Origin: JBBDQZ01 sp040905705
Lineage (GTDB): Bacteria; Bacteroidota; Rhodothermia; Balneolales; Natronogracilivirgulaceae
Direction: 5' to 3'
DNA: 5,377 nt
Assembly (NCBI GenBank): GCA_040905705.1
Contig: JBBDQZ010000046.1
Location: 1 to 5,377 of the forward strand
In this document: positions 4,680-5,377 of the stretch, one piece after another
Layout of the letters: each line of letters opens with the position of its first letter
Numbering within the stretch: position 1 is the first letter of the stretch
The notes under the pieces: model-generated
The model's input: only the letters and a program-made list of their open reading frames with translations
Database searches by the model: none
What the model was told of the DNA's origin: nothing
Translations under genes and position numbers: made by a program

Positions 4680-5377
4680 TCATTTGATACTAAATAATAT
4701 TTTGGGAATAAACCAGACATATGCGGCCATACCAAATAACTCGATCAATGACTGCAAGACAACCACAAATACCGTGATTTCAAATGATTCCGGTAAGGCA
4801 AGTGCCAGCGGCAGGACCACAAAGGAATTACGACTTCCAAGGCTGAATGCAAGAACCCTGCCTTGACGTACCGGAAGGTTTACTAGTGTTGAAAGGATTT
4901 TCGCCATCAGCGGAGTAATAAAAAGAAAAGCGACAAAACAGATCGCGGGATATAACAAATAAAAAGTAGCCTCAAATAGAACCTGTGACTGAGACGCCGA
5001 AATCATAAAAATGACGATTGCCAATAGTGGAACAGGTAACCAACCGATTCGGGAGATGATATACTGCCGTTCAGGAACTGATTTCGCCCATTTTTCAGTA
5101 AGAAATGCAATGATTAAAGGCAAAACGATGATACCGGCGAAAGCCTGGATCATGTTATGGGTGGCAAGCGTCATCGACAATTCATTTCCAAAGAACAGAA
5201 ACAGATATATAGGTAACAACAGAATCTGGAAAAGTAAACTCAGAGGTGAAAAAGCAATTGCCTGTTCCGTTTCACCTCCTCCAAGCTGGGTGAATGTAAT
5301 AAACCAGTCTGTACAGGGTACCAGTAACACCAATGCTACTCCCAGACTGACTGCTGTATTTTCCGGCAGAATGGTGA
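4680..5377 (-). CDS. Arsenic-resistance permease, ACR3-like (BASS superfamily), partial
   Basis: The 231 residues visible lack the N-terminus, because the frame stays open to the window edge. An internal TTG at 5333 is not the true start, since the family sequence continues before it. It is a polytopic inner-membrane protein with about seven hydrophobic segments in view. PCTDWFITFTQL (20-31 of the visible part) contains the conserved Pro-Cys in a membrane helix; the ACR3 cysteine at this place is needed for arsenite transport. GSRNSFVVLPLALALP near the C-terminus is a family signature of the arsenic-resistance branch. It probably exports arsenite or a related oxyanion. It begins just beyond attC-like site 3 in reverse orientation, so it may be the next cassette or the array's flank. 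The substrate could differ within the superfamily. Confidence 0.8.
   Translation of the reverse strand, partial: TILPENTAVSLGVALVLLVPCTDWFITFTQLGGGETEQAIAFSPLSLLFQILLLPIYLFLFFGNELSMTLATHNMIQAFAGIIVLPLIIAFLTEKWAKSVPERQYIISRIGWLPVPLLAIVIFMISASQSQVLFEATFYLLYPAICFVAFLFITPLMAKILSTLVNLPVRQGRVLAFSLGSRNSFVVLPLALALPESFEITVFVVVLQSLIELFGMAAYVWFIPKILFSIK

Overview
The window looks like a stretch of a chromosomal-type integron cassette array carrying metal-resistance genes. Three palindromic sites of about 90 bp (58-147, 3707-3795, 4559-4649) have the layout of integron attC sites. Each has complementary 7-bp ends of the type (C/G)TATAAC...GTTATA(C/G), a shared AACGGTCT after the first end, and inner arms that pair with bulged bases. 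They mark out a very large multi-gene cassette (142-3789), a toxin-antitoxin cassette (3790-4643) and the start of a third unit. No integrase gene is in view. The starts of arsR, merTP, the small GDCCVxC gene, the thioredoxin gene, hepT and mntA have no clear Shine-Dalgarno sequence and AT-rich leaders. Together with a MerT-MerP fusion and an ArsR-type regulator, this suggests a Bacteroidota/Chlorobiota-type host. That taxonomic guess is only moderately supported.

Cassette 1 opens with an AT-rich mercury module: an ArsR-family sensor (237-617) behind a palindromic operator, a fused mercuric transporter MerTP (614-1225), a 70-residue GDCCVxC protein (1232-1444) and a membrane-anchored thioredoxin-like protein (1474-1920). 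After a 131-bp gap, base composition rises and clear Shine-Dalgarno sequences appear. Here lie the organomercurial lyase merB (2052-2738) and, overlapping it by one base, a gene (2738-3580) for a protein not expected from textbook mer operons. Its N-terminal region is a second copy of the cysteine-rich GDCCVxC-type domain, and this is fused to an apparently complete cyclodipeptide synthase (CDPS) with the catalytic Ser, Asn, Tyr, Glu and Tyr all in register with AlbC.

Cassette 2 carries a HEPN/MNT (HepT/MntA) toxin-antitoxin pair on the minus strand, opposite to the presumed reading direction of the array. After the third attC-like site, also on the minus strand, is the C-terminal part of an arsenic-resistance (ACR3-like, BASS superfamily) permease that runs off the right edge.

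Working model: MerB releases Hg(II) from organomercurials, MerTP moves Hg(II), and the GDCCVxC and thioredoxin-like proteins handle thiol-bound mercury, all induced through the ArsR sensor. No merA reductase is present, so Hg(II) must be reduced by an enzyme encoded elsewhere or disposed of differently. The GDCCVxC-CDPS fusion is the standout. It links aminoacyl-tRNA-dependent cyclodipeptide synthesis to a mercury-associated cysteine domain, a combination I do not recognise from described systems. Its product and role cannot be read from the sequence.
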